From positions 124,001 to 188,000 of the forward strand of contig JAPPMF010000015.1 in NCBI GenBank assembly GCA_028819195.1: a stretch of DNA of 64,000 bases. Reading direction: 5' to 3'. Origin of the DNA: Bin55 sp028819195 (lineage in GTDB: Bacteria > Pseudomonadota > Gammaproteobacteria > Pseudomonadales > Azotimanducaceae). Both the position numbers and the translations under genes were made by a program. Below, piece after piece: positions 36,640 to 44,914 of the stretch. The notes under the pieces were generated by a model, which saw only the letters and a program-made list of their open reading frames with translations, was not told where the DNA came from and did not search any database. Within the stretch, counting starts at the first letter, position 1. Each line of letters begins with the position of its first letter.

Positions 36640-37829
36640 TATAACAGAACCTCTGCTAGTCGTGACCTTGCAGTTTCACAATACTTTGAGGAAGTATCAA
36701 TTCCGACGAATGATCGACCATTTTGTTTCGCTACCACACACGTTGTTCCTACCCCAACAAACGGATCCAGTACTAAATCGCCTTTAAAACTGAATAAAAG
36801 CAACGCTCGTCTCGCTAACTCTTCAGGAAACATTGCCGGATGATCGAACTCTTGCATCTTCCGTTCTGGCGCTATTGACCACTTACCTACCACCCATTTT
36901 TTAAACTCATCGACAGAGATGTCGGCGTCATCAAGTTTTCCTTCTTTTTTTAATGTCCCTTTACAAAAGACTTCGATAAACTCCCAAGTGTACTTCAAGT
37001 AAGGGCTGGATGGGCTCTTCCAACTACCCCATGCTGTATATTTACAGTTGTAATTGTTCTTCTCCCAAAGTATTTCGCCTTTCCAAATCAATTTCCTTTC
37101 CATTAGGAAATTGGAAATAATGTGGTGGCTCGGAATATAGTCGGAGTATAGTGGTTGAATATTTATTACTAATCTACCGCCATATTTCAATACTCTGATG
37201 CACTGATCTAGGATCCCGAAAAGTTTCTGAAAGTAGCGTTCCCATGCATCCGCATCGTTCTGGCTGTCGTACTCTAGTCCAAAGTTATATGGAGGCGACG
37301 TGAAAATCAAATCGACGCAATTCTCGGGAAAGTCTTGCATTACGATTTCGCTGTCGCCACAAATGATCTTATCAGTTAAATCGACCGAAAGACTCTTGGA
37401 TTCTGTTATATAAGGCGCATCTTTTGCATAGAAGTAGGTACCTCGATTCGACTCTTTGTCTTTTCGATTCGTGACTTTACGTTCCTTGTTATACCCAACA
37501 TACACACGTTTATCCCCCTTCAAACCAAAGCTCCTTACACCATCGATAGCTGCTACAAAGCTATCAAGGATTCGATCGTACAATGGATTTCCATTTTTGG
37601 TTAACGTTATTGCAGTTTCCAACTTGTTCCACGAGATCTCACGTAGATGTATGTCGTATCCACCGTTACTTTGAACTAGCTTTATGTTAGCATTAGAAAA
37701 ATGGGCGAGCAAAGAGTCGAACAGTGTTTCGAGCTCGTCGCGAGAAACACCATGACTATCGATTTGAAACGGAACTATTATGTATTCAAGGGTAGAATCG
37801 ATGGGGTCGTCTGTTATTGAAGTATCCAT
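36639..37829 (-). CDS. DNA methyltransferase of a type II restriction-modification system (beta class)
   Basis: The 396-residue protein carries catalytic motif IV TSPPYNFG (178-185) and the SAM-binding motif I (DPFVGVGTT, about 355-363) after it, the order of the beta class. The SPPY form occurs in N4-cytosine and some N6-adenine methylases. Residues 1-150 form an extra domain before the catalytic core, unlike the smallest members. It precedes the restriction gene with a one-base overlap, so protection is made first. No controller (C) protein gene is visible. The pair is bracketed by a duplicated small gene. Confidence 0.88.
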   Translation of the reverse strand: MDTSITDDPIDSTLEYIIVPFQIDSHGVSRDELETLFDSLLAHFSNANIKLVQSNGGYDIHLREISWNKLETAITLTKNGNPLYDRILDSFVAAIDGVRSFGLKGDKRVYVGYNKERKVTNRKDKESNRGTYFYAKDAPYITESKSLSVDLTDKIICGDSEIVMQDFPENCVDLIFTSPPYNFGLEYDSQNDADAWERYFQKLFGILDQCIRVLKYGGRLVINIQPLYSDYIPSHHIISNFLMERKLIWKGEILWEKNNYNCKYTAWGSWKSPSSPYLKYTWEFIEVFCKGTLKKEGKLDDADISVDEFKKWVVGKWSIAPERKMQEFDHPAMFPEELARRALLLFSFKGDLVLDPFVGVGTTCVVAKQNGRSFVGIDTSSKYCETARSRLAEVLL

Positions 37830-37922
37830 AGAAAATCTGTTTGTTAAAGTGTGATGAGTATGGAAAACGAAGTTTTACTAACTCAAATGTATTTTAACGT
37901 GAAATCAGATAGACCGACTTGT

Positions 37923-38354
37923 CTATTCACCCAGTTGCAACCGAGCTTCGTCAATACAGCGAAATGACTCAGGGTTTACAAAGTCTGGTTCATTTTCCGT
38001 AACGGTAATATCGGCTAATAGTACTTTCTTTTGGAACTGGCAAGCTATATAAGTTAGATTCGTGAAAATAGCTTCTTCATTGCTGATGTTTAGTGTGTAA
38101 GATTTCTTCGTATTGGGTATTGATGCAGTACATCTATACTGGTCGTCTGTAGTGTTGGTATCGTCAATTCCTCCTTCTTCCTGTGATACATCTTTGGTGG
38201 GTTCGAGTTCACATGCAATTAACAACCCGGTATGTGCTCCAATATTTAGCTGTTGAGCGCGATTACCACCAGTAAAGTAGATAACTAGCACGACGGCAAC
38301 AACTAGGATACCGACATAAATGCCGATACGGAGAAGAGTAGATTGATCTTTCAT
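37923..38354 (-). CDS. Membrane-anchored small protein, duplicated gene copy B
   Basis: This copy encodes the same N-terminal membrane helix and cysteine-containing domain as copy A with a few substitutions (MKDQ against MKNQ, VSQEEGG against VSEEEGE, FVNPE against FIDPE). I use the ATG at 38354, which matches copy A; an ATG six codons upstream (38372) is also in frame. It lies 93 bases upstream of the methylase start on the same strand, so transcription from its promoter could read into the methylase gene. Function unknown. Confidence 0.7.
   Translation of the reverse strand: MKDQSTLLRIGIYVGILVVAVVLVIYFTGGNRAQQLNIGAHTGLLIACELEPTKDVSQEEGGIDDTNTTDDQYRCTASIPNTKKSYTLNISNEEAIFTNLTYIACQFQKKVLLADITVTENEPDFVNPESFRCIDEARLQLGE
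37931..38354. repeat. Direct repeat, right copy (matches 35213-35634)
   Basis: This is the partner of the left repeat. Together they enclose about 2.3 kb that contains the complete restriction-modification pair. Homologous recombination between them would delete the pair and leave a single copy of the small gene. Confidence 0.85.
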
Positions 38355-38372
38355 GATTTTGTTGTGTCTCAA

Positions 38373-38765
38373 GAATGGATACGGTGTACCGAATTACAAG
38401 TAAACGTTAATCTGAAAGAACGATGGAACAAATTGTATTTAGTTCAAACATCCATTTTCTTTATTCCCTGAGAAAATCGGCAAAAGTTTCGGCAATTAAA
38501 TTGGAACATTGCCGTTGGAAATGATTGCGGGAAAACTCAATGATATGATCACTAGCATAGACTTGACGTTTGAAGTCGTTCAGAGTGGAAATTATCGAGG
38601 GTTCTCGCGAATTGGAAAAATACTCTGATTGTCACAGAACTACTACAACAATTGTAGGCTCTGACACACTTGGCTTAGTTCAGTTACAAGGTAAAGTCGT
38701 AACTTCACTTAACGGTAGAATTTTCAACGATCAAATCTCGAGGATCGCGTTACAATAATCTAACC
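38373..38765. other. Intergenic region with divergent promoters
   Basis: About 390 bases between copy B (leftward) and the first outer-membrane barrel gene (rightward). A TTG-started 62-codon frame at 38570-38758 is not convincing. No repeat or RNA gene is seen. Confidence 0.4.
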
Positions 38766-39368
38766 ATGAAAACAGTTCTAGCGATTCTCTTACTAGTTCT
38801 CCTCCCCCTCTCGTTGTCAGCTCAAGACAAACGCGACCTACCGGGTCTCAACTTATACATAGTTGGAGGACCATCCTTTTATCCTGAAGATGTGGATGCT
38901 GCAGTCGGTGAAGGACTCGGTATCAGAATCGGAGCTGGTATGCAATTTACTGAACGATTCGGCGTTGAGTGGTTACTCGATATCACTCCAAACATCGAGA
39001 CTTATCTAATCAGCGAAATATTGGATGAACTCATCGGTGATACCTACAAACTAGAAACGACCGGACATATTTATAGCTCGTTGTTTGCAACAACAAATAT
39101 TTCACTAACTAAGGGTATTGATTTTGTCGCCAAGTTGGGATACAGTTCGCATGTGTACGAAGTGATTTATGAATTCCAAGAGGAACAATCGACCACGTTA
39201 GCGAGACATCGTTATAGAGAAAAAGAAAACACACCAGTCGTAGCACTGGGATTTCAATTTCCTATTCGCCGAGAAAGAGAGTCTACACTAGAAATTTCTA
39301 TAACCCGATTTCTCAAAGAAAATGTCAATGCGACTTCTCTGAATATATCCTTAAAACAGGTTTTTTGA
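38766..39368 (+). CDS. Outer-membrane beta-barrel protein, tandem copy 1
   Basis: The 200-residue protein begins with a cleavable signal peptide (LAILLLVLLPLSLSAQ) and continues with alternating hydrophobic strands (LYIVGGPSFYPED, GIRIGAGMQF, VVALGFQFPI) and ends in phenylalanine, the terminal residue recognised by the Bam machinery. This fits a small eight-stranded barrel like OmpA or OmpW. The next gene is a paralogue. Ligand or role unknown. Confidence 0.72.
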   Translation: MKTVLAILLLVLLPLSLSAQDKRDLPGLNLYIVGGPSFYPEDVDAAVGEGLGIRIGAGMQFTERFGVEWLLDITPNIETYLISEILDELIGDTYKLETTGHIYSSLFATTNISLTKGIDFVAKLGYSSHVYEVIYEFQEEQSTTLARHRYREKENTPVVALGFQFPIRRERESTLEISITRFLKENVNATSLNISLKQVF

Positions 39369-39428
39369 CTGAGTTAAAATAGTTCAATCATTCCACATCG
39401 AACTTATTCTTTTCACTAAGGATTTGAT

Positions 39429-40043
39429 ATGACTTTAACTAAATACTCTACCCCCTTGCCATCACCTATCATGACAATCACAACAATAATGTTGGCAGTA
39501 TTTATAACAGTCGGTGTTTATGGAAAAGAGACCGAATCAACATGGTATGCGATTGGAGGCGGGTCTATATATGCCCCAGATATTGGTGAGGAAATAGGCG
39601 AAGGTCTTGGTATAAGAGCGGGCGCTGGTGTTCAACTCAATGAAGTTTTTGGCGTCGAACTAGTACGAGACTATATTCCGAGTTTAGTTTCATTTGTTAG
39701 TAGTGTGTTGCTCAACGCCATTGGAATTGATAATGAAGTGACATCAAGTGGATACGTGTACTCTTCTTTATTGGGAACGGCTAAAAAGAAAATGGGTGAA
39801 GACGTCCACTTAGTCTCTAAATTGGGAATTGGGTACTACTATGTCGAAGCAGAATTTCGCTATCCACACATTGATATACTTGACGAGATTAGTTTCGAGG
39901 GTTGGACCCCAGTTGCCTCCATAGGAGTACAGTTCCCCGTTGGTCAACTTAAAAATTTATCGGCTGAAATTTCTGCTACCCACTACTTCGACGAGGAGGT
40001 GAAAACGACCGGCTACGGCCTGAGTCTAATGTATCAGTTTTAG
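39429..40043 (+). CDS. Outer-membrane beta-barrel protein, tandem copy 2
   Basis: The 204-residue protein shares the order of strands and several words with copy 1 (GEGLGIR, GAGVQLNE, FGVELVRDYIP, SSGYVYSSL) and ends LMYQF, a Bam-type terminus. The ATG at 39429 has a good ribosome binding site (AAGGA, 7 bases upstream). The signal helix begins 15 residues in, so the N-terminus is longer than usual; an internal ATG (MTITTIMLAVF) is an alternative start. The pair is an old tandem duplication. Confidence 0.72.
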   Translation: MTLTKYSTPLPSPIMTITTIMLAVFITVGVYGKETESTWYAIGGGSIYAPDIGEEIGEGLGIRAGAGVQLNEVFGVELVRDYIPSLVSFVSSVLLNAIGIDNEVTSSGYVYSSLLGTAKKKMGEDVHLVSKLGIGYYYVEAEFRYPHIDILDEISFEGWTPVASIGVQFPVGQLKNLSAEISATHYFDEEVKTTGYGLSLMYQF

Positions 40044-40107
40044 TTGCGATTTTTGTATAAACACTGGGTTAGTCGAAATTTAAAGCTTTCGTTAGATTGA
40101 TTTACCC

Positions 40108-40902
40108 ATGACCTATTGCTTGGGAATCTCGGTGAATGAAGGTCTGGTCTTTATCTCTGATTCTCGTACAAACGCAGGCGTTGACCAGATTAATACCTTC
40201 AGCAAGATGCATGTTTTCGCACAGGATCGAAGATTTCTTGTATTACTGTCTGCGGGTAACTTAGCAACAACACAGGGAGTCATTTCCCACCTAGGACGCG
40301 ATATAAAACAAAATCCCTCAGAAAATCTTTATACCCAAGAAACCGTGCGTGGTGCCGCGAATTACATCGGTGAAATTTCTCGTATAGAACAGCAACGTTA
40401 CCTACAAGAGAACGAAGAAAAAACAGGAGTTCGCGAAGCGACTTTCCTGCTTGGGGGACAGATTGAGGGCGAAGAACCGCGTCTTCTCATGATTTATCCA
40501 GAAGGCAACTCAATCCGCGCGACAGATGAAACTTGTTTTTTACAACTCGGCGAAACAAAATATGGAAAACCTATTCTCGACCGTATTCTTGAGAAGACGA
40601 CCAGTGTAGATCGCGCGTTAATGTGTGGTCTTGTATCAATGGATTCGACCATGAAGAGCAGTGCCTTAGTCGGTCCGCCGATAGAGTACACGATCTACCT
40701 GCGGGACACCTATTGTCAAGCTATCCAACATACACTTGACCAAAACGACGAGTTCTTGGTTCAGTTGCGACAAGCCTGGTCCGACCACATTAAAAAGGCA
40801 TTTCCGTCGCTTCCCCTCGCCCCCGGTTTAAGTTCCCTAAAGACCTTCTATAGAGGAAATGTCCTTAAGCTAAAACAGAAACACAAAAAACAACCAAAGT
40901 AA
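40108..40902 (+). CDS. Anbu-type bacterial proteasome-homologue peptidase
   Basis: The 264-residue protein is an N-terminal nucleophile hydrolase of the Anbu class: MTYCLGISVNEGLVFISDSR with Thr2 as nucleophile after Met removal, Asp18 and Lys33 (FSKMHVF) as the other active-site residues, and LLSAGNLATTQ following. Anbu forms open-ring assemblies related to HslV and proteasome beta subunits. In many genomes it lies with ATP-grasp, alpha-E and transglutaminase genes; none is here. Instead a CULT-domain gene follows after 48 bases. Peptidase activity has been weak or hard to show for the family. The basic tail (KLKQKHKKQPK) is variable. Confidence 0.85.
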   Translation: MTYCLGISVNEGLVFISDSRTNAGVDQINTFSKMHVFAQDRRFLVLLSAGNLATTQGVISHLGRDIKQNPSENLYTQETVRGAANYIGEISRIEQQRYLQENEEKTGVREATFLLGGQIEGEEPRLLMIYPEGNSIRATDETCFLQLGETKYGKPILDRILEKTTSVDRALMCGLVSMDSTMKSSALVGPPIEYTIYLRDTYCQAIQHTLDQNDEFLVQLRQAWSDHIKKAFPSLPLAPGLSSLKTFYRGNVLKLKQKHKKQPK

Positions 40903-40950
40903 CCTAGCGGATAGAATAAACTAGAAAAGATTTCGCTTAAAGCAATCGTT

Positions 40951-41355
40951 GTGATTAATGAAGTAGAGACAGTCAGTGCCGAGTTAGAAGAATTACTCGA
41001 AGCAATTCCGTCGCCACCCCAAGAAGTCATCGTTTGTAAGTTGTGCCGACATCGTCTCGCGGACGCTGATTTGATGCATGACATCAACGGGAAAACTGAA
41101 CACGAATTTACGAATCCTTTTGGAATAATTCACCGGTTTCGCTGTTACGACGATGCTCCAGGGTGCAAGATTCAAGGCTCGCGCGAAGCAGCCGATACTT
41201 GGTTTTTGGGGTATACCTGGCGAATCTGCACCTGTGGTAAGTGCGACACATTCCTCGGCTGGTTGTTTGAAGCAAACGACAGTTTTTTTGGGTTACTGAT
41301 TTCGAAAACTGCACAAGAGAATCTGCGAGCAGATAGTGGAAAAGCCGCGAGCTGA
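40951..41355 (+). CDS. CULT domain (cereblon-like) protein
   Basis: The 134-residue protein is mostly a single CULT domain. It shows the zinc cysteines C29 and C32 (VCKLCRHRL) and C95 and C98 (CTCGKC), and three tryptophans, W84, W90 and W104 (TWFLGYTW, FLGWLFEA), that match the aromatic cage of human cereblon and of bacterial CULT proteins, the site that binds thalidomide-like cyclic imides. It starts with GTG; no better start is available. The end overlaps the HAD gene by 20 bases. A role in recognising C-terminal cyclic imides on damaged proteins is inferred from work on cereblon, not shown here. Confidence 0.82.
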   Translation: MINEVETVSAELEELLEAIPSPPQEVIVCKLCRHRLADADLMHDINGKTEHEFTNPFGIIHRFRCYDDAPGCKIQGSREAADTWFLGYTWRICTCGKCDTFLGWLFEANDSFFGLLISKTAQENLRADSGKAAS

Positions 41356-42025
41356 GAGTTATGACATCATTTCGTTTGACTGTTACGGTACTCTGGTAGA
41401 CTGGGAAACATCAATCGTTCAAACGACCCAAGAAATTCTGCTAGCTCACGATGCACACATGAACGACAATGTCGTGCTCGAGTACTTCGCTGACTTTGAA
41501 CCAACCGAACAAACCAATGGAGGTTCTTATCGGCAAATCTTAAGTCGAGTATTGCAAAGATACGGTACCCGATTAGGGTTTGTACCAAATGAAGACCAAC
41601 TGCAAATGTTTGAGGAGTGCGTTGCAAATTCTTCGCCGTTCGACGATACGATAGCCAGCTTGCACTCCTTACACTCGACATGCCAACTTGCAATAATCTC
41701 GAACACTGATCGTGATTTATTTGATATTACTCAATCGAATCTACAGACTACTTTCGATTTTGTGATCACCGCAGAAGATGTAGGAGCGTATAAACCAAAT
41801 GTAAAAGTTTTCGAGTATGCTTTTGAATGTTTCGGGAACAAGAGTCGGGTATTGCATGTCGCACAGAGTATTTTTCATGACATTGAGCCAGCCAATCAAC
41901 TCGACTTGGATGCCGTGTGGATTGATCGAACTGGGGGTCGACCAGGGGCAACAAAGGAAACATCATTCACGCCAAAATGGCAATTTTCTTCGTTAAAAGA
42001 TTTTTGCGAATCGTTTTTAGTATGA
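41336..42025 (+). CDS. HAD-superfamily hydrolase, haloacid dehalogenase type II-like
   Basis: The 229-residue protein has HAD motif I (ISFDCYGTLVDWE), motif II (LAIISNTD), a lysine-containing motif III region (EDVGAYKPNVKVF) and a variant motif IV (HDIEPANQL). DCYGTLVDW is typical of type II haloacid dehalogenase-like proteins, most of which are phosphatases with small-molecule substrates. It starts at GTG within the CULT gene; no downstream start keeps motif I intact. It is the third gene of the Anbu-CULT-HAD run. Confidence 0.85.
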   Translation: MEKPRAESYDIISFDCYGTLVDWETSIVQTTQEILLAHDAHMNDNVVLEYFADFEPTEQTNGGSYRQILSRVLQRYGTRLGFVPNEDQLQMFEECVANSSPFDDTIASLHSLHSTCQLAIISNTDRDLFDITQSNLQTTFDFVITAEDVGAYKPNVKVFEYAFECFGNKSRVLHVAQSIFHDIEPANQLDLDAVWIDRTGGRPGATKETSFTPKWQFSSLKDFCESFLV

Positions 42026-42078
42026 TTCAACGTTGGAAGATGAACGTATAAATTAATACTGTTCACTGAGAAAACATC

Positions 42079-42678
42079 GTGTCGTTACTTTTTTTCAATG
42101 CTTTGTTCAAACGACCTTCGGTCTTTATAAGTCAGTACAACCCTAAGGCGTCTTTTGTAGCTATTATCGCTAGAGAATTGTGGTGGATTACCCTTTTCCC
42201 TCCCATCTTTCTGTTCATTGGTTCGCTAAGTTTCGGTTGGTATATTGGGGCGGAACACCCGATTCATTTACCGGTCGTTCAGTTGATTCTCGTATGTTTA
42301 GCCTATTACATATTGCTGTTCGCTGGTATGATTGGACTAGCCGCAGCCTCGCGTTGGATGGCACCTACCTACTCTTGTACATTGGATTTGGGACCACACA
42401 TGGGTGTGATCGTCGGCTCAGCATCGCCACTATTTTTAGGTTCGATAGCTCACTTGTTCCCCCACGTTATCTTTAATACCTTAGTATTCATCCCAGTGTT
42501 ACTCTGGAGTATGTTTTTGTTATATCGTGCAGTCCCAGTGATCTTACAAACTGATCCCCAAAGAGGAATGCTGCACGCTTCTAGCTTAGTAGGTGTTGTT
42601 CTGGTGAGTGCGGTGTCTTTGTTAGGACTCAGTGTTGGCCTTTGGACTCTCGGTTTAGGCCCCAATATCGGCGTATGA
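42079..42678 (+). CDS. Yip1-domain membrane protein
   Basis: The 199-residue protein has about five hydrophobic helices (ITLFPPIFLFIGSLSFGWYI; LVCLAYYILLFAGMIGLAAA; MGVIVGSASPLFLGSIAHL) and the spacing of Yip1-family proteins. It begins with GTG. Its stop overlaps the ccoN start as ATGA, so it is translationally coupled to the cbb3 oxidase operon. A link to oxidase assembly is possible but not established. Confidence 0.7.
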   Translation: MSLLFFNALFKRPSVFISQYNPKASFVAIIARELWWITLFPPIFLFIGSLSFGWYIGAEHPIHLPVVQLILVCLAYYILLFAGMIGLAAASRWMAPTYSCTLDLGPHMGVIVGSASPLFLGSIAHLFPHVIFNTLVFIPVLLWSMFLLYRAVPVILQTDPQRGMLHASSLVGVVLVSAVSLLGLSVGLWTLGLGPNIGV

Positions 42679-44123
42679 CTGAAATGGTTGGAAAATCGTA
42701 CTATATCGATCGAGTCGTCTCATTCTCGGTGATCTGCTCCGTCATTTGGTCCATTCTCGGCATGGTGGCTGGAGTCTATATTGCAGCTGAACTAGTGGCG
42801 CCGACCATTGACTTCGGTCAAGAATGGCTTTCTTACGGTAGATTAAGAACGCTGCACACAAACGGAGTGATTTTTGGTTTTGGTGTGACCGCGCTAATGG
42901 GTACGGCGTTCTACAGTGTACAACGTACGTGTCATGTAGAACTTTTCTGTCCGCGTCTAGCTTGGTTCTGTGTAGTTGCCTGGCAGTTTACTGTACTGCT
43001 CGGTGGAATCAGTCTCTTAGCTGGCTGGAACGCAGGTAAAGAATACGCTGAACTTGAATGGCCGCTAGATATCGCTATTGCAGTTATTTGGATTGGTTTC
43101 GGTATTGTTTTCTTCGGTACGATTGTTAAACGAAAAATCAAACCAATTTATGTATCGAATTGGTTTTATGGTGCACTCATCATTGTGATCGCGATGCTGC
43201 ATGTGGTGAATAGTGCAGCGATCCCGGTAACTTTGTCAAAGTCCTATTCGTTGTTCGCTGGTGCACAGGATGCCATCGTGCAGTGGTGGTATGGGCATAA
43301 CGCGGTCGGTTTTCTCCTGACAGGTGGATTCCTCGGCATGTTGTACTACTTCTTACCGAAACAAGCGGATCGGCCGATCTGGAGTTATCGGTTATCGATT
43401 GTGGCGTTTTGGGCTTTTACTTACAGCTATATTTGGGCTGGACCACACCATTTACATTACAACGCGATACCCGACTGGGTGCAGACTTTAGGTATGGTCA
43501 TGAGTCTCATTCTGCTTGCACCGTCGTGGGCTACGATGGTCAATGCGGTCATGACTGTATCGGGAGCATCCGAAAAACTTAAGACCGATCACTCGCTAAA
43601 GTTTATTGTTCTAGCTTTGGCGTTCTATGGACTCGCTACCTTTGAAGGTCCTATGATGTCAATCCAAAGTGTGAACATTGTGAGCCACTTCACTGATTGG
43701 ACGGTGGGGCATGTACATTCCGGCGCGTTGGGTTGGAATGCGCTGATCACCTTTGGTACGTTTTACTTCCTAGTACCGAGATTGTTTAATACTCCACTTT
43801 ACAGTAAAACACTTGCTGACATTCACTTTTGGTTAGCTCTTGCTGGTACAATGCTGTACGTACTCTCGATGTGGGGAGCCGGTGTATCGCAAGGGTTACT
43901 CTGGCTCTCACTAGACGATCTTGGTGTCTTGAGTTATGGTTTTAGAGACATCATGGCTAGTATGAAACCTTATTACATACTTCGTTTAATCGGTGGTGCT
44001 ACGTTCTTAGCTGGTGCCATTCTTATGGTTATTAACTTCTTCCTCACGATGGCAGGTCGAAAAACTACACAAGTGCAAATCCCACCACCGCTGGAACAGT
44101 CCGTCGAGGTTAAATCAGCATGA
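42675..44123 (+). CDS. ccoN: cbb3-type cytochrome c oxidase subunit I
   Basis: The protein from ATG 42675 has 482 residues and about twelve membrane helices. Haem and copper ligands are visible: LRTLHTNGVIFG (low-spin haem b), WYGHNAVGF and WAGPHHLHY (copper B), and VGHVHSGALGWN (haem b3 and haem b). CcoN reduces oxygen to water with high affinity and pumps protons. The frame extends upstream to 42642, but the ATG overlapping the Yip1 stop matches the family start. It overlaps ccoO by 4 bases. Confidence 0.96.
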   Translation: MTEMVGKSYYIDRVVSFSVICSVIWSILGMVAGVYIAAELVAPTIDFGQEWLSYGRLRTLHTNGVIFGFGVTALMGTAFYSVQRTCHVELFCPRLAWFCVVAWQFTVLLGGISLLAGWNAGKEYAELEWPLDIAIAVIWIGFGIVFFGTIVKRKIKPIYVSNWFYGALIIVIAMLHVVNSAAIPVTLSKSYSLFAGAQDAIVQWWYGHNAVGFLLTGGFLGMLYYFLPKQADRPIWSYRLSIVAFWAFTYSYIWAGPHHLHYNAIPDWVQTLGMVMSLILLAPSWATMVNAVMTVSGASEKLKTDHSLKFIVLALAFYGLATFEGPMMSIQSVNIVSHFTDWTVGHVHSGALGWNALITFGTFYFLVPRLFNTPLYSKTLADIHFWLALAGTMLYVLSMWGAGVSQGLLWLSLDDLGVLSYGFRDIMASMKPYYILRLIGGATFLAGAILMVINFFLTMAGRKTTQVQIPPPLEQSVEVKSA

Positions 44124-44764
44124 ATGCGATAGATCTTCATCGAAAATTAGAAGAGAACGCGGGCTTACTCATCTTCGGAATCCTTGTAGTCTCGGCAATC
44201 GGTGGATTGGTGCAAATCGTTCCCAGTGTATTTGAAGAGTCTTTGACTGAACCGACGGAACAAACATTACCCTACTCGGCGTTAGAGTTATTGGGTAGAG
44301 ATATCTACATTCGCGAAGGATGTAGTACCTGTCATTCACAACAGGTTCGACCATTACTCGCTGAAGTCAAACGATATGGTCAGTACTCAAGAGCGGGAGA
44401 ATCGGCCTACGACCGGCCTTTTCTGTGGGGTTCAAAACGTACGGGACCGGACTTAAGTCATGTTGGCGAAAAGTACTCAGACGAGTGGCAGAAGATTCAC
44501 TTGCTTGATCCGCGGGCAGTTGTACCCGAATCGATCATGCCAGCCTACCCGTGGTTAGAAAAACGACTTGCGAACAAAAACAACGACGTACATCTTCGAA
44601 TGAAAGTGCTGCAACGACTTGGACATCCCTATACCGATGAAGAGATTTCAGCAGCACCTGCAGAAGTGCGTGGATTAACCGAACTCGATGCGATTGTCGC
44701 ATATCTGCAATCGCTGAAACGTGATACCTCGGTGTACGATTCTGATGATCATGCGGGACACTAA
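44120..44764 (+). CDS. ccoO: cbb3 oxidase subunit II, monohaem cytochrome c
   Basis: The 214-residue protein has one N-terminal membrane helix (AGLLIFGILVVSAIGGLVQI), a haem c site GCSTCHSQQ (Cys68, Cys71, His72) and the distal methionine in ESIMPAYPWL, as usual for CcoO. It hands electrons from CcoP to CcoN. The ATG overlaps the ccoN stop. Length is typical. Confidence 0.95.
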   Translation: MNAIDLHRKLEENAGLLIFGILVVSAIGGLVQIVPSVFEESLTEPTEQTLPYSALELLGRDIYIREGCSTCHSQQVRPLLAEVKRYGQYSRAGESAYDRPFLWGSKRTGPDLSHVGEKYSDEWQKIHLLDPRAVVPESIMPAYPWLEKRLANKNNDVHLRMKVLQRLGHPYTDEEISAAPAEVRGLTELDAIVAYLQSLKRDTSVYDSDDHAGH

Positions 44765-44767
44765 ACC

Positions 44768-44914
44768 ATGATGACTTTTTATATCTTCGCAGGCGACATG
44801 TTAATCATGTTTTTCATGGCAGCATTAGTGGTTTGGATGTTTTGGAAAAGTCCAGATAATTCCATCAAAGAAAGTGCTGAAATTCCGTTAAAGGATGAGA
44901 TTCGCAATGATTAG
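44768..44914 (+). CDS. ccoQ: Small cbb3 oxidase subunit CcoQ
   Basis: A 48-residue protein lies 3 bases after ccoO and before ccoP. It has one membrane helix (LIMFFMAALVVWMFW) followed by KSPDNS and a charged tail, the plan of CcoQ, which stabilises the cbb3 complex. It overlaps the ccoP start by 20 bases. The small size and position, rather than strong sequence identity, support the call. Confidence 0.82.
   Translation: MMTFYIFAGDMLIMFFMAALVVWMFWKSPDNSIKESAEIPLKDEIRND

Noticed and set aside
38570..38758. 62-codon TTG-started frame upstream of the first barrel gene
   Set aside because: No ribosome binding site, no domain, and it occupies the promoter region of the barrel gene.
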